NCBI GenBank assembly: GCA_029204225.1
Contig: CM055110.1
Coordinates: 45,284,267-45,348,266, forward strand
From: Diphasiastrum complanatum
Lineage: Eukaryota > Streptophyta > Lycopodiopsida > Lycopodiales > Lycopodiaceae
Length of the DNA: 64,000 nucleotides
Reading direction: 5' to 3'
Numbering within the stretch: position 1 is the stretch's first letter; the number at the start of each line of letters is the position of its first letter. Under the pieces are notes generated by a model, which saw only the letters and a list, made by a program, of their open reading frames with translations, was not told where the DNA came from and ran no database searches. This document shows, one piece after another, positions 45,051 to 56,475 of the stretch. Position numbers and translations under genes: made by a program.

Positions 45051-45648
45051 TTATTGAATGAAGTTGAGGCTGAGCATCAAATTCCAACACTCATTTGACA
45101 AAGTCTTTGTGAAGTAATCTGCTGCCATTGATTCTGTCCTGCAGTAGACTAAGGATACCTCCTTGCTTTGCACTTTCTCTCTCAAATAGTGATATCTGAT
45201 TTCGATATGCTTGCTTCGAGAATGAAATCTCGGATTGAGAGAGAGAGAAAGAGCTATGGTGCTTTGGTTGTCACAAAAAATGGTCGTTGGATGTGACTGT
45301 GGAAGGTTGATTTCTGCTAGCAGGTGCCTCAACCAAATTGCCTTATTGATCAGTAGCATTCGTGGCAGTAATGTATTCTGATTCGGTTGATGACAATGCT
45401 ACTGAGGTCTGCTTTCGACCGTTCCATGAAATTGGGCCTTGATTGTATAAAAATACAAATCTAGAAGTAGACCTTCTGGTATCGATATATCCTATCCAAT
45501 TTGCATCTGTGTATCCTTCAAGTATGTTGGTAGGTTGGCTGCTTCCATAACATATGCTAAGATGTCTGGTAGCTTGGATGTACTTCATGACTTTTGTGAG
45601 TGCTTTCCAATGGATTAGACCTGGATTTGACAGGAATTGGCTGATCAT
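45051..45648 (-). pseudogene. pol: Element G1 RT C-terminus and RNase H
   Basis: 45,648-45,343: SQFLSNPGLIHWKALTKVMK, GYTDANWIGYIDTRRSTS, ALSSTESEYITATNA. A one-base frameshift then leads to 45,359-45,051: AIWLRHLLAEINLPQ, FCDNQSTIALS, HSRSKHIEIRYHYLREKV. The catalytic acids of RNase H (TDAN, SESEY-type Glu, CDN Asp) are present. The RT fingers, palm and YVDD box are absent; sequence before 45,650 is unrelated. Confidence 0.85.
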
Positions 45649-45654
45649 TATCGA

Positions 45655-46627
45655 GGAACAGATCTAGACGTTATTACATAAGCATTCACATGAGTCTTCG
45701 AGTGGGGGATGGATTATCAAGTTTAGGAATTAATAGATTGAAGCTGGCAAGGAATTGGATAAGCTACCCGCATTGGGTGAGCAACTCCCATGGCGCAGAA
45801 CAGTTTTTGAAAAGACTCCAAATTCAATAAGGAGTTATGTAGCGAGCCCTCACTAGCTCCAGGTGGATTCATACTATGTTTCGATGCCGCAAATAAATAA
45901 ATGGAAAGATTTGGGTGTGCCAGTGGATAAAATCACCATCCATACCCCAAATTGGCCCGTAATCCACCAATCATACAATTGGTCGATTTCATTAGACTTC
46001 AACTGAGCCTACAAGCTTATGGATATGACTACAAGACTTCACCAGATCTAATTGTTAGGGAGTCAGCTATTTAGAGTGACTCAACCAAGTTGGCGTCAGT
46101 TTTCACCAGATGGAATGATTGCTTACTCACATTGGCTTTCAATCCAAAATTCCTATGACGTCCAATAAAGTCCAAGACCAATTGCCTATAGCCAGATTGT
46201 ATTATTGAGCCACGATGTTGGGTGGATCTTGGGAGTCTAAATTTATAGCGTGGACAACATTGAATTGGATTGTCGGTGCGAATAAGTGCTTTTTTCCGCA
46301 CAAGACCGATTTCAATATGGAGCACCTGGAATTCATGGAAAAGGTTCAATACCACCTAATAAAGGTTCGAAGAGAGGCCAACGAGAGCCCTAAATAATAA
46401 ATTTCATGAGGTGTCATGGAACGGCCACCAGTTTTGGTGGGGGATATTGTGGAGAGTTTGCAGATATCGAGGCAATCCTAATCCTAGTTAATAAGTGAGA
46501 GGGATTTGGCACCCTCTGTTTGTAAGTCCAACCCGATGATCACATAGATAATTGATTAGTTACAAGTGAATAAAAGGACTTTAGGTCTTTTTTGTGGGAT
46601 TTTTAATGTCGTAGGGCCTAAGAGTCA
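45655..46627. other. Unassigned segment between G1 and G2
   Basis: It is less AT-rich than the spacers and lies between two halves of different copia elements. No ORF over about 95 codons. A plus-strand stretch near 46,300-46,395 (HLEFMEKVQYHLIKVRREAN) looks protein-like. Its origin is not recognised. Confidence 0.4.
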
Positions 46628-46629
46628 AG

Positions 46630-47601
46630 TTAGTGAATAAAATAGGGGTTCCCACCAAAATTCAAATTCAAATTGGTTCCCTCCAGGAACCAAGAACTGT
46701 CGCTAGATGCTCCTTGATGGCTGGTCATAAAGACATCATAATCCGCTTCTTGAATGCGTTGTGGAGCTTCTGTACCTGCATTTTCCACTTGATTCAACTG
46801 TCCCTTGCTGTTGTTCTTTGTTTGCAGTATCCGACAGTCTTGAATTTCGTGGTTGTTTCGCTTGTAGTATCTGCAGAACAGCTTCTTCTTCATCTACAAA
46901 TTCGACTATTCTTTGTGTTGTGTTGGTTTCTGGTCTGGCTTTGATTGCTTCGAGCCTTTCTTCTTCTTTTGTTTAGTCGTGCTCTTGTTGGTATACAAAG
47001 TGTGAGAATCAGCTGAGGAACTTGAGGCTTCGTTCCTCCGCGTGTCTTCTTGCAACAACATTGTAATGGCTCTCGAAAGAGTCAGTTCTGGATGCGTCGT
47101 GATGATCATCACCCAACTGTCGTATGAGCTTGGCAAGCTTGTAAGCAGTTGCATCACTGCGTCTTGATCGTCTATGACAGATCCGACAGTGGCCATTTGC
47201 TTCCGCAAGTTCTTGAATTGGTTGATGTGATTCTGCAGGGAATCACCATTTGCCATCTTGAGGGAGTAAAATTTCTTCCTGAGATGTAGCTTGGAAGCTA
47301 TATCTCGCACTTCGTATAGTGTACTCAAGATGTCCCAGACTTCTTTGGATGTTTGGGCCTCGGATACATGGCCGATTTGGGTATCCAAAATGTTGAGGAT
47401 GATTAGCGCGAAAGCCTTTCCATCTTTCAACTTCCATCTAGCGATTGCTGCATTGTCTGCTTCGGGTTTCTCTTCTACACCTGTAACAACATCATACAAT
47501 TCTTTAGCCATTAGCACTATTTTCATCTTAAATTTCAACAAATGGTAATTGACTCCATCAAGCTTGTCCATAATAGGACTAGCTTTCCCCTGGGAATCCA
47601 T
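46630..47601 (-). pseudogene. gag: Element G2 gag (231 codons open, then knuckle)
   Basis: MDSQGKASPIMDKLDGVNYH begins a well-preserved UBN2-type gag: KELYDVVTGVEEKPE, KLKDGKAFALIILNILDTQI, TSKEVWDILSTLYE, LQNHINQFKNLRKQM. A TAA-type stop near 46,906 separates it, in phase, from the zinc knuckle CRYYKRNNHEIQDC (second Cys changed to Tyr) and SSWFLE, the start of the protease. The element is broken there. Same family as element D. Confidence 0.85.
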
Positions 47602-47744
47602 GTAGAAGATTAGTCTAGGTGATAGGAATAACTATCAGTGACTTAAGTATGAAAATCTGGTGCGAAATTATAGAACAAGAAGACAATTACTCTATCAGTT
47701 AGTAGAGTCTTGTTACTGTGGAAGCTTATCAGGCTACGAAAATA

Positions 47745-47756
47745 GCTCTAATACCA
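47745..47756 (-). promoter_or_regulatory. Primer-binding site of element G2, one mutation
   Basis: The minus strand reads TGGTATTAGAGC, the tRNA-iMet site with one C-to-T change. An LTR starting TGTTGGAG on the plus strand at 47,757 follows and runs toward element H; it differs from the G1 LTR, so G1 and G2 are separate elements. Confidence 0.8.
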
Positions 47757-48109
47757 TGTTGGAGAAAAGAGGTGTGACTGAGAAACGAAAATAGCTAAAA
47801 AAGAAATGAACACGAATGAAAAATGTTCGTGTGCAACAGAATGAGCTATCTCACTCTTTCCCTAAGCATAAATACGCCTATCAGAAATGAATAGAATGTT
47901 AGTGATAGAAATCACGTTTGATCTGATTACGTAGCCAAACATTAAGCAACAAAACATTAGAAAGGTAATTTGTCGCGAACAACTAGACTGATTGTCAGTC
48001 GCGAATTAGGTCCCATATTTTGAGGGATAAAAATTACCTGAACAAATTTGTAAGCTTTCATTATTATTGCTAATATGTCTCGACGAACATGTATAGTTTG
48101 GTAGTAAGC

Positions 48110-49186
48110 TGTTCATAGATTTCAACCAGAATCTGTGAACACGGTCTATATCTTTTATTTTATCCCCTTCTTCATTGGTGGTTTCTGCTCTAAAATCGGG
48201 AGTTTCTTCCTGTTTCTAGGACTTAGTTCTTTAGTTGGGTTCACTTGTTTAGAACTATTTCCAGGCAGATTATTTCTCAGTTCAACACTTGTATTCCCAG
48301 CTTGTCAGTGGGATGAAACAGTCTCGTCCAATCCAACTACATACATTTTACAAGCCATGCAACCAAATCTTGCTCAAGCACAGATTAACATTCTGAAATA
48401 GAGAGCCATCTACAGATCTATCTACCAAACTATTCTAAGAAATCAGAAAGCATAGAAACAACAAGATTAAACTACACAACAAGAAACAAGAATCAAGAAA
48501 CTAACTACCTACAGCATACTAGCATCCCACTAATCAAGAAACACCCATTTCTTGATGCTTGGAATGCCCAAGAACAATCAAGGACATGATTGTTGATGAA
48601 TAAGACAGATCAGAATTACAATCTCAACCTATATAGTTTACCTGCATGCTGAAATTACATAAACAAGAAAACAAGAAAGCTAGTCCACATCTACATTTCA
48701 CAATGCAAGAGAGAAAGCAAGAAATCTAATTAAGCCACAACCACATGGAAGGTCTTCTTTATTCAAGCAAGAGAAATGATAATACAATCAAAACCTCCCT
48801 CACAAGAGAGGGGGGCCCTTAAATAAGCAAGAGGGCTGCCCATGTGGAGCCTAAGTGGAAATTTCACTAATTTAGAAATTACATGTGAAAATAGCCCTTC
48901 CACTAGAGGTCACCATCAAAAGGTGGCTTACTCTAATTTATTTAAGAGGGGTCTACAATCGCCTAGGAACATTACTAGCTCCTACATGGTCGTTCCTTCT
49001 CTGGGATTCACCATGTAGGCTCACATAGAAATCGTCTGTCATCCTAGCTTAGTAATCCTCGGCTCTCATGCTCGGCTCTTAGCTTCTTCTACTCTCCTCC
49101 CTCTGAGTCCTCCTCGGTTTTGGGTGACAGATGCTCTGTGTTTCAACTTGGCTCGGTACTTGGGGATTTTTTGGAATTTGCTAACA
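48110..49186 (-). repeat. 3' LTR of element H
   Basis: About 1,077 bp. It is nearly co-linear with the other LTR and lacks the 28-bp duplication (CAAGAAACACCCATTTCTTG unit) and the roughly 82-bp stretch (ACAAGAATCAAAGTATG onward) found there. A TTAAATAA box is near 48,830. Confidence 0.9.
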
Positions 49187-49200
49187 TTATCCACCCCTAA
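49187..49200 (-). promoter_or_regulatory. Polypurine tract of element H
   Basis: The minus strand reads AGGGGTGGATAA directly before the 3' LTR, the position of the plus-strand primer. Confidence 0.7.
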
Positions 49201-51799
49201 TCTATTGCAGTATCCACTGCAACACATGTCAAGTGAGGTCGTTCCGCTTGGCACTTGGAAAAGTGTGGATCTTCGTTCGCTTTCTTAAAACCAGGTGCTT
49301 ATTATCCGCAAAACTGTTTCGCATAAATGGAGATTTCTCAATGGCTGCTACATTCCAGCCCTCTTGAGAACCTCTTGCGAGTCTTGCTCGCCTCGCCACC
49401 TTGCCGTCTGTTTCCGCTCGCTCATTTTTCTCCCTAAGGCTTCGAACACTTGGAAGCAGAGCTTACTCCCGTAGTTTAGCGACCCCAAGTATTCTCGTAT
49501 CTTTTCGATGAAGTCCATTTCCTGCCAGTCTTCTATCATCGTCACATATCGTGAAGACATGAAGGCCGCTCTGTAGTAAAGCTAGGCCATCATCTCATGG
49601 TCTTCCTCCGACTGGAGGGCCTCATTGGGGTTGATCCTGATTGGATCCAATCCGCGATCCCAAAAACATTCTTGCTGCATCAAAAAGGCCATTCATCGGC
49701 AATACTTGGTGCTTTCTCGTACGCATAGATCGGCATTGGTCTTGTACTTGTATCCGAAATGCAGCAACTGTAGCCTCAAGTTATCTAGGGAGATTTTGTC
49801 TAAAATTCCTAGAATCACCGGCCAGTTCACCAGTTCGACCCATGGTTGCTCTGTAGGCATGATATTTCAAAGTTTTTATTCTTGGCTTCTCGTTCCTGGA
49901 TTAGTCGCACGTATTTCTCCATCCGGATGGTTGTGGCCTGTGGGGCCTAAAACTGTATGTCCTCGGGCTTAACCAGAGAGGCATCAACTGTCATTGCACT
50001 CGACGATCCAGCTTGTGCTTGGTCGATGTGGACCATCTGGTGCTTCAGTTGTTGTTGGACCTCTTCCAACATGATCTTCTGTCCGGCTATCATGGATCTT
50101 ATTTTGGCTCTCCTTTTCTTTTTCTTGGGTCAGCTTCTACTGTTGTGCGATTTCTTGGCTCTAGTGCTGGACCTTATTCTGGAGCACCTGGTGTTGGCTT
50201 ACTAACTAATGCATATGGTAGCTCACTTCGGATAGGCCGATCATTGAACACTTAGCTACTTCAGAGAGCTTCTCAGGGTTAGTGACGGTTGGGTACTAAT
50301 TAGGGGTGTGAGATGACGAAGCTAATCCAAAGAATAAACATTGTGGAGGGAATGAAGGTGGAAGTGGAGGGAGTGGAGAAACAATGTTAGTAGAAACGAT
50401 GGTGGTGGTTAGTGGAGGGGTCAGACTTCTTCTTGACTGATCTGCTTCCTCGGGTTCATCATCGTTGATCTCCATCAAGTCTACATCATCAAAATATTGT
50501 GATGTGTCCAAAGTATGGACTTGTTGGGCCTGTGGTTGCTGGGCCTATAATTGTTGGGCTGCTCCCTTGTCTTGGGGAATGGGACTCCCCACTCTTTTCC
50601 CCCCCCCAAAGAATGTGCCGACGGTGAGTGTGGCGGCATTGGCATCATAATCAACAGTGGTGGGGTTGTTGCTTGGTCTGGTGGCACCACTTGGGTTGTT
50701 GTGCCCATGTCTGCTGCTACGGAAGATGTAGCCGCTCCATCACCCCCGTCGATGATGTGTGAGAGTGATGAGTGTTGCGGAGAGGCTGTGTGTGAGGTGG
50801 AGCTCCCATCATCAGAATCTGAGTCCTCGGATTCTGTGCCGACATGCGATTTCCTCGTTGCTTGGAGCTTTATTCTTATTCTTTGTTGTCGTGTGTCAGG
50901 CAACTAGGCCTTAGATGTGTCGGCTTGTTGAGCTGTTGAGGATCCCTTTGCTGCTGGAGCTGGTTGAGGTTTGGGTTGCTTTTGTACCAATGTGATGATA
51001 GTGGTGTTTGCCCATTTGGGTGGTTGTGCTGTTGGTGATGTAGTCCGTGAGCGGGAACGCTTGGATTTCTTGGACTCAATAGGAACGTCCCAAGCTTGGT
51101 CGGCAACTTGCAAGTGTCGTTGAAGGTTGGGCCCATTGTGCACCTGATGGAATGTGATATCTGTCAGAGGTACCCCAAGACTGTTGTCGGCTGCTTGTTT
51201 TTTACATAGTCATGAAGGCAGTTCGAAGCAAACTATGCCCAATCATAAAGGTTTTGGGCATGCAGTCGAAAATCTACCATCATGTGGAATGAGGACATAG
51301 GGACCCGCAACACTTTTGTTCATGGACGTTGTGTGTTGTTAGTGAAGTATGCACATGTAGCTGCTAGTTGTGGATCATTAATCACTTCGAGGTGGTACCC
51401 GTCTTTATTCTTCCACTTTTACATTGATGGGACAATATATTTGAAATAGGTTGTTTGCTCAATCTTGTGGAGCGTCCTGGTAATAGCATTTGGTCCACGA
51501 GGGAACTCGAAGGGATGCAAGTCTGCCGTCACAAAAGATATATTTTAGACATAGTTCTTGATAGGGGGAACTATGAATTGGCACGACCTTGCAGTAGCAT
51601 TATAATTGGTGTACGCCATGTGTAGCAAGTACAGACTCTGATATCTAGCCAAGACAGGAATTTGGAACTCAATTGCCTTGAAAAAGGGTTGTGCCTGTTG
51701 GTACCAGGTCTGCATCTTGGCAATATCCAGGTTGCACATCTGGATGTCGATCTTATTTGCATCCGGGTCGTCTGAACTGGAACTCTGATTGGAGGCCAT
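49201..51799 (-). pseudogene. Additional sense ORF region of element H, unknown function
   Basis: On the minus strand an ATG at 51,799 opens MASNQSSSSDDPDANKIDIQ and an 84-codon stretch with QTWYQQAQPFFKAIEFQIPV. The same phase continues through stops to 50,876. Two frameshifts lead into Pro/Ser/Gln-rich stretches (50,903-50,481, 50,511-50,296) and then to a more structured part, IEDWQEMDFIEKIREYLGSL and FEALGRKMSERKQTA (49,560-49,348). It lies between pol and the 3' LTR, where some Tat/Athila-type elements carry an extra gene. No env features (signal peptide, membrane anchor) are apparent and I recognise no domain. Confidence 0.5.
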
Positions 51800-51839
51800 G
51801 GTGGAAAACTGGAAAAAATAGTGTTCTGAAAAAAATGGC

Positions 51840-53130
51840 TCGATTGAGATTGGAGACTGATAACAGTGGCTTCGGCTCGGTTGAGATGTGATGGGAAGGC
51901 GTCGGTCGAGATGGAGTGGAAGGGTATCGGTCGATATTGAATCAGAAGGGTTCTGTTGAGATATGATTTAAAGGCTTCATTTGAGATAGCGGCGTTCAAG
52001 ATGGTGATAGAAAGCGTTTTGGTCGAGATGGCGGTTGAAGGGTTTCGGTCGGGATGGCGATTAATATATGTGCAAAGGGGAGGTGTGGGAAAAGGACGTA
52101 TGTGTAAGGAAAGAAAAAAAAAGGCAATGGAGTGAGGTTGGGAACTGAGAGTAGATAGATGATGTAAAATGGTTGAAAGAAGTAGGATGTATGGATGTGG
52201 GTTGAGTATGGAAGGGTGGAGAGTGGAAAATGATGAAGACGGTGGGAACGAAATGGTGTAGGTGGTGAAGGAACAAGTGGATGTGAAAACGTGGATGATG
52301 ATGTTCTCAATAGTGGAATGAGAGCGTAATGTATGCTCGCGTGCCACTACTCTTAGGTGTGTGAAAAGTTTCAAGAAAAAAATGTTCTCTGCTAGCAATG
52401 GTAGGTTTGGAGTGAGTGGTGATGGCGCTCTGTAATGATAACAAACTAGGATGGTGAAAACTCGGTGGAGGCAGAGTGTAACCAAGGACAGATGCATGTA
52501 ACAGGAAAGCACCAGAATCGAACACGAGAACAAGAAGTTCGCCAATGGATAGTCGCAAGAAACTCTAGAATTCGCACTTTGTTGAGATACAAATGGCGTC
52601 GTTGTCAAGATATTTATGGTCGCCATTGTCTGGCTTCGAACGAGATGTGATGTGATGGCTCCGTCGAGTTTTGAGCTGGAACCTCCGGTTGAGATTGGAG
52701 TTGTGGCCTCCGGTTGAGATTTGAGTTGTGGCCTCCAGTCGAGATTTGAGTTGTAGCCTCCGATCGAGATTTGAGTGATGGCCTCCGGTTGAGATTTGAG
52801 TTGTGGCCTTCGGTCGAGATTGGAGCTGTGGCCTCCAATTGAGATTTGAGTTGCGGCCTACGGTCGAGAATTGAGTGATGGCCTCCGGTCGAGAATTGAG
52901 TTGTGGCCTTCAGTCGAGAATTGAGTGATGGCCTCCGGTCGAGAACCGAGTTGTGGCCTCCGGTTGAGAATTGAGTGATGGCCTTCGGTCGAGAATTGAG
53001 TTGTGGCCTCCAGTCGAGAATTGAATGGAAATCTCCGGTTGAGATCTGAGTTGTGGCCTCCGGTTGAGATTTGACAGAAGTCGCCGGTTGAGATCTGAGT
53101 GAAAATCTCCGGTCGAGATTTGATTGAAAG
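51840..53130 (-). repeat. Tandem repeat array of element H, pol side
   Basis: From about 52,680 to 53,130 there are some eighteen units of 25 bp (GGCCTCCGGTTGAGATTTGA plus 5 bp), with C/T variation in GGT(C/T)GAG. Looser GGTCGAGATGG units extend over 51,840-52,060. The open minus-strand frame at 53,216-52,614 is the translation of the array and not a real gene. Confidence 0.88.
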
Positions 53131-53450
53131 TCTCGATTGAGGAATGGATCTCTGTGATGTAAGTGGAGAACTCCATGAGTGAAGATATGATTGTGGCTCA
53201 AATTAGAAGTTCTCATTGAAAAGAAGTATCCCAGTGACTAGATGTGTACTATAATCGAATATACTGAGATGTCACTCAGACAAAAATGAGGTAAGCCGAA
53301 AGTGTGACAAAAAATAGGCACGCAAAAAGACAATAACAAAGCAAGAAGAAAAAAATGTAAAACATATACTAGGGAATTAGGGTTAAATGGGGTCAACAAA
53401 AAACAACTCCTCGTAATACCACCGTAGGTGACCATCGTTGACGACAGTGT

Positions 53451-54428
53451 CTAGGAGTATTCCGTCAAGTGTTTGCAACTGGACTGCACCATTAGGAAAG
53501 ATTTTATTGATAACATATCCAAGTAGCTGAAAGCTTCAGCTCCTGCCATTTTCTCAAGAATTTGGGTCGTTAAAGGTAAGGAGAAATGGTTTTTCTTCGT
53601 AACCGCATTAAGATTTTTTAGATCGGCACAAATACGAAGTTTGCCATTTTTCTTGGGTACGACCACAATGGGTGATACCTAATCAGTATGTTGGACTTCA
53701 TAGATGAAACCAACATCCAGCAATTTCTAAATATCTTCATCGATTCTCTCACAATAGACAGGGTTACATCTGTAAGGTTTAGCCCTAACAGTCTTAACGT
53801 TGTCTTCTAAAGGAATCGTATGGACCGTTACTTCAGGTGGGATCCCTTTCATTTCTATATAGTTCCATGCAAATACATCCCTGTATTTGCGAAGTAGAGT
53901 TTCCAAATTCGAAAGTTGTTCTGGCGAAAGGGGTGCACCAACATGAACTATGCGATCCATCTCCTCGTCAAGATCTTTAAGGTTTAACAAGATTGTTTTA
54001 GCGGGTCCTTCAAAGGAGTGAAAACTTGGTGTAGGTTCTAGGTGTGGCTGTGGTAATTGGATAACGATGTCATCCAAGGTGAAGTCTTTAAACTTTTGTG
54101 GGAGATGAAAGGGTGGTTCCACAAAGTTTTCGGGAACTTTGGAAATCAATTGAGTGGAGGCACTACCAGACATGGAAGCTTGGTTTGATGGTTTGGTTTC
54201 TGTCTCCTTAGACAAGGGCTTAATCGATTGCTTAAGCTTCTCACGCATCTGTTTTTGACTCTCGGTTAATTTTGTATCAATAATTTTAGTTTTTTGTAAC
54301 CGAGGTTTTGGAGGTTTTTGATTGGGTGGTGTTGTTGTCTCGTTTATCATGTCGGCATCTATTGTATCCCAGACTTCATCTGGATACACGTCCCATGTGT
54401 ATATATTGGACTTGGGCCTATATGTTTG
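53451..54428 (-). pseudogene. pol: Element H reverse transcriptase, N-terminal half
   Basis: Read leftward from the foldback element: QTYRPKSNIYTWDVYPDEVW, then LEKYRDVFAW-type RKYRDVFAWNYIEMKGIPPE and VRAKPYRCNPVYCERI, typical of Tat/Ogre-like gypsy RTs. After a stop comes MVVPKKNGKLRICADLKNLN and HFSLPLTTQILEKMAGAEAF followed by SYLDM. The sequence then leaves the RT fold before the catalytic YxDD box. Both open parts are in the same phase. Confidence 0.85.
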
Positions 54429-55215
54429 CATTAGAGAAAATTTGGCCTCGAAAAGGGCCCTATAAGAACTGCCACGTAGGATGACAATTTTTTGGCAATG
54501 TAAAATAATAAAATAAAATCTTTTTCTGCCCGTAGTCCTGCCCACACAATCTTCCATGATTAGCTATTATGTGCGTAATATAGTCTGTGGCTAAAAAAAA
54601 TCATAACTTTTGAACAACAACTTGAATTGAGACAATTATGGTGCCATTAAAAGCCCTCGACAAGAGCTTTTCAATGACTTTTGACATAACCCAATTCCGA
54701 GCTACGATGAAGAAGTTATGGCCAGTCAAAGTTTGGTCGGTCAACACTTGGTCAACCCGATATCTCTTTCAAACCGGGTCAAACTGGTCAACTGCGCTTG
54801 AAAGAGATTTCGGGTTGACCAAGATTTTAATTACCAAAATTTTGATTGGCCATAACTTCTTCACCTCAGTTTAGAATTGGGTCATCTCAGGTGTCGTTGA
54901 AAAGCTCTCGTCGAGGGCTGTCTAATGGCATTGTAACCGTCTCAATCTGAGTTGTCGTTCAAAAGTTACACTATTTTTTTTTTTTTTTTTGTTGAGTTGC
55001 ATATTATCCTACACATAGAATGGCTTATTTACGGGCTGCCCCCGACGCAAAATTACAGTTCTTTTGAAAAGAAAAGAAAATCAATTTGAAAGAGCTACGT
55101 TACATAGATTTCAAATTTGAGTGTTTTGATTGGACCATGTGGAAGAAACTTTTGAGAAAAAAAATGAAAGGTATCTTTTTTAAAGGCCCCTTTTGTGCTC
55201 AAATTTTCTCTAATG
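54429..55215. mobile_element. Foldback (MITE-like) DNA element inside pol of H
   Basis: It has inverted termini: left CATTAGAGAAAATTT..., right ...AAATTTTCTCTAATG, followed inward by GGCC(T/C) blocks. A large inner inverted repeat spans 54,597-54,971: CTCGACAAGAGCTTTTCAATG against CATTGTTGAAAAGCTCTCGTCG-like sequence, and TTGGTCAACCCGA against TCGGGTTGACCAA at the centre. Flanks TGTTTG and TGTGTTG suggest a 6-7 bp target duplication with one indel. Removing it rejoins the H polyprotein. No coding capacity. Its right 120 bp match the end of transposon T. Confidence 0.75.
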
Positions 55216-56475
55216 TGTGTTGGGTACTTTGGATGTTAGTTGGACATGAGCCAACGGCCCTGGTGACTTGATCTCCTATGGAATTGATTTTGGTGGATAA
55301 TCTTGGGCATCTAGATAAAGGAGTACATGTTCATCCGTCATTTCAACATCATCCATGGAAAGAATACCTTCTTCCGAAACATGGACGGTAGAGACGCTAG
55401 AGTCTCCTGGGCACCAAGTGATAGGAATAGGGTCAATCATCATAAGTGGAATGATGGGTGTATTAATGTATGTAGAAGACGATAGCATACACATCCTCTG
55501 CAGCGGTTTCGATACGACATCAGTTGGAATCAGCACAGTCCACAATGGCTAGTGCTTGACCCCAATTTATTATGTCTATGGATCTCGTATAATGGCCTTT
55601 TGGTTGGATCGGGACACTATCTGATTCATTAAAAATTGTTGATGACCAATCATCATAAACTTTAGCGGACTTGACATGGCCAGTTGAGTCAACAGTGACT
55701 CGTTATAAGTATTTGCACCATCTGGTAAGTCTAAGATGACACAATCGATTACAAATTTGACACTTGCAATGCAAACATTGATATTCGATAAATGACCGGC
55801 AGGGTCTGTAACTCGTTGATCAGCCATGCGAAGTTTGTAGCGTGGTTGATCGAGGGTATGGAATCCCCATGACTTTGCCAATGACAAAGCCATTATATTT
55901 ACGCCTGATCCGCTATCAAGGATAACGGAAACTGCGGGATAGTCTTTATAGGACAGAGGCAAGGTGATGCTAGTCCCCTTAGCAACACCTATATTCAGTA
56001 GATTCATAAGAATCTGAAGAATTTCAAGAATCCCTTTTGTTTATCGCTGGTCATTAGGAATAGTAGGCAGCTGAAAACTACGATGGATATAGCGTTGAAG
56101 CCCTGTGAAAGATTTTATCACGCTATGGAATGGCATGGTGATTTGAGCTTGTAGGAGGTCAGAGAATACTTCAAGTCCCTGTAGGGATTGCTCTTTTTCG
56201 AGGATTTGAGCGGGTAACACACTTTCCAGGTTTTCTTCCTCTCGCAAAAACTCATCTCTAAATTCATTGTACTGCCTTTGTTCCACTTTTGGGTCTGGGT
56301 AGCCTTTGGGTAATGTGGAAGCTGTCAAATGGCTTCCGTGATGGTCAACTGATGTGGCAATGTGTTGTTGTTGTTCTTGGTGGTGGCGTTGTGCTCTGGT
56401 AAGAACTCTAACATGTTCGGATGATATGTGACGTGTTGGAAGGATCTTGTTAGGTTGTTTACACAGTCTAGACAC
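55216..56475 (-). pseudogene. pol: Element H protease and flanking polyprotein
   Basis: One phase. Minus 56,475-56,041 is a linker rich in Gln/His and Glu. 56,007-55,576 holds the retropepsin: LPLSYKDYPAVSVILDSGSG (DSG catalytic box), GVNIMALSLAKSWG, and the flap/ILDLPDGANTY region. 55,545-55,276 is a linker ending LYLDAQDYPPKSIP. The frame is interrupted by stops near 56,040 and 55,560 and finally by the foldback element. Confidence 0.8.

Noticed and set aside
44465-47800. G1 and G2 as one element with two LTRs
   Set aside because: The LTR next to RNase H (TGTCGGAAATC) and the LTR next to gag (TGTTGGAGAAA) do not match.
52614-53216. 200-codon minus ORF
   Set aside because: It is the open frame of the 25-bp tandem array. 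The array leaves this frame open by unit composition.
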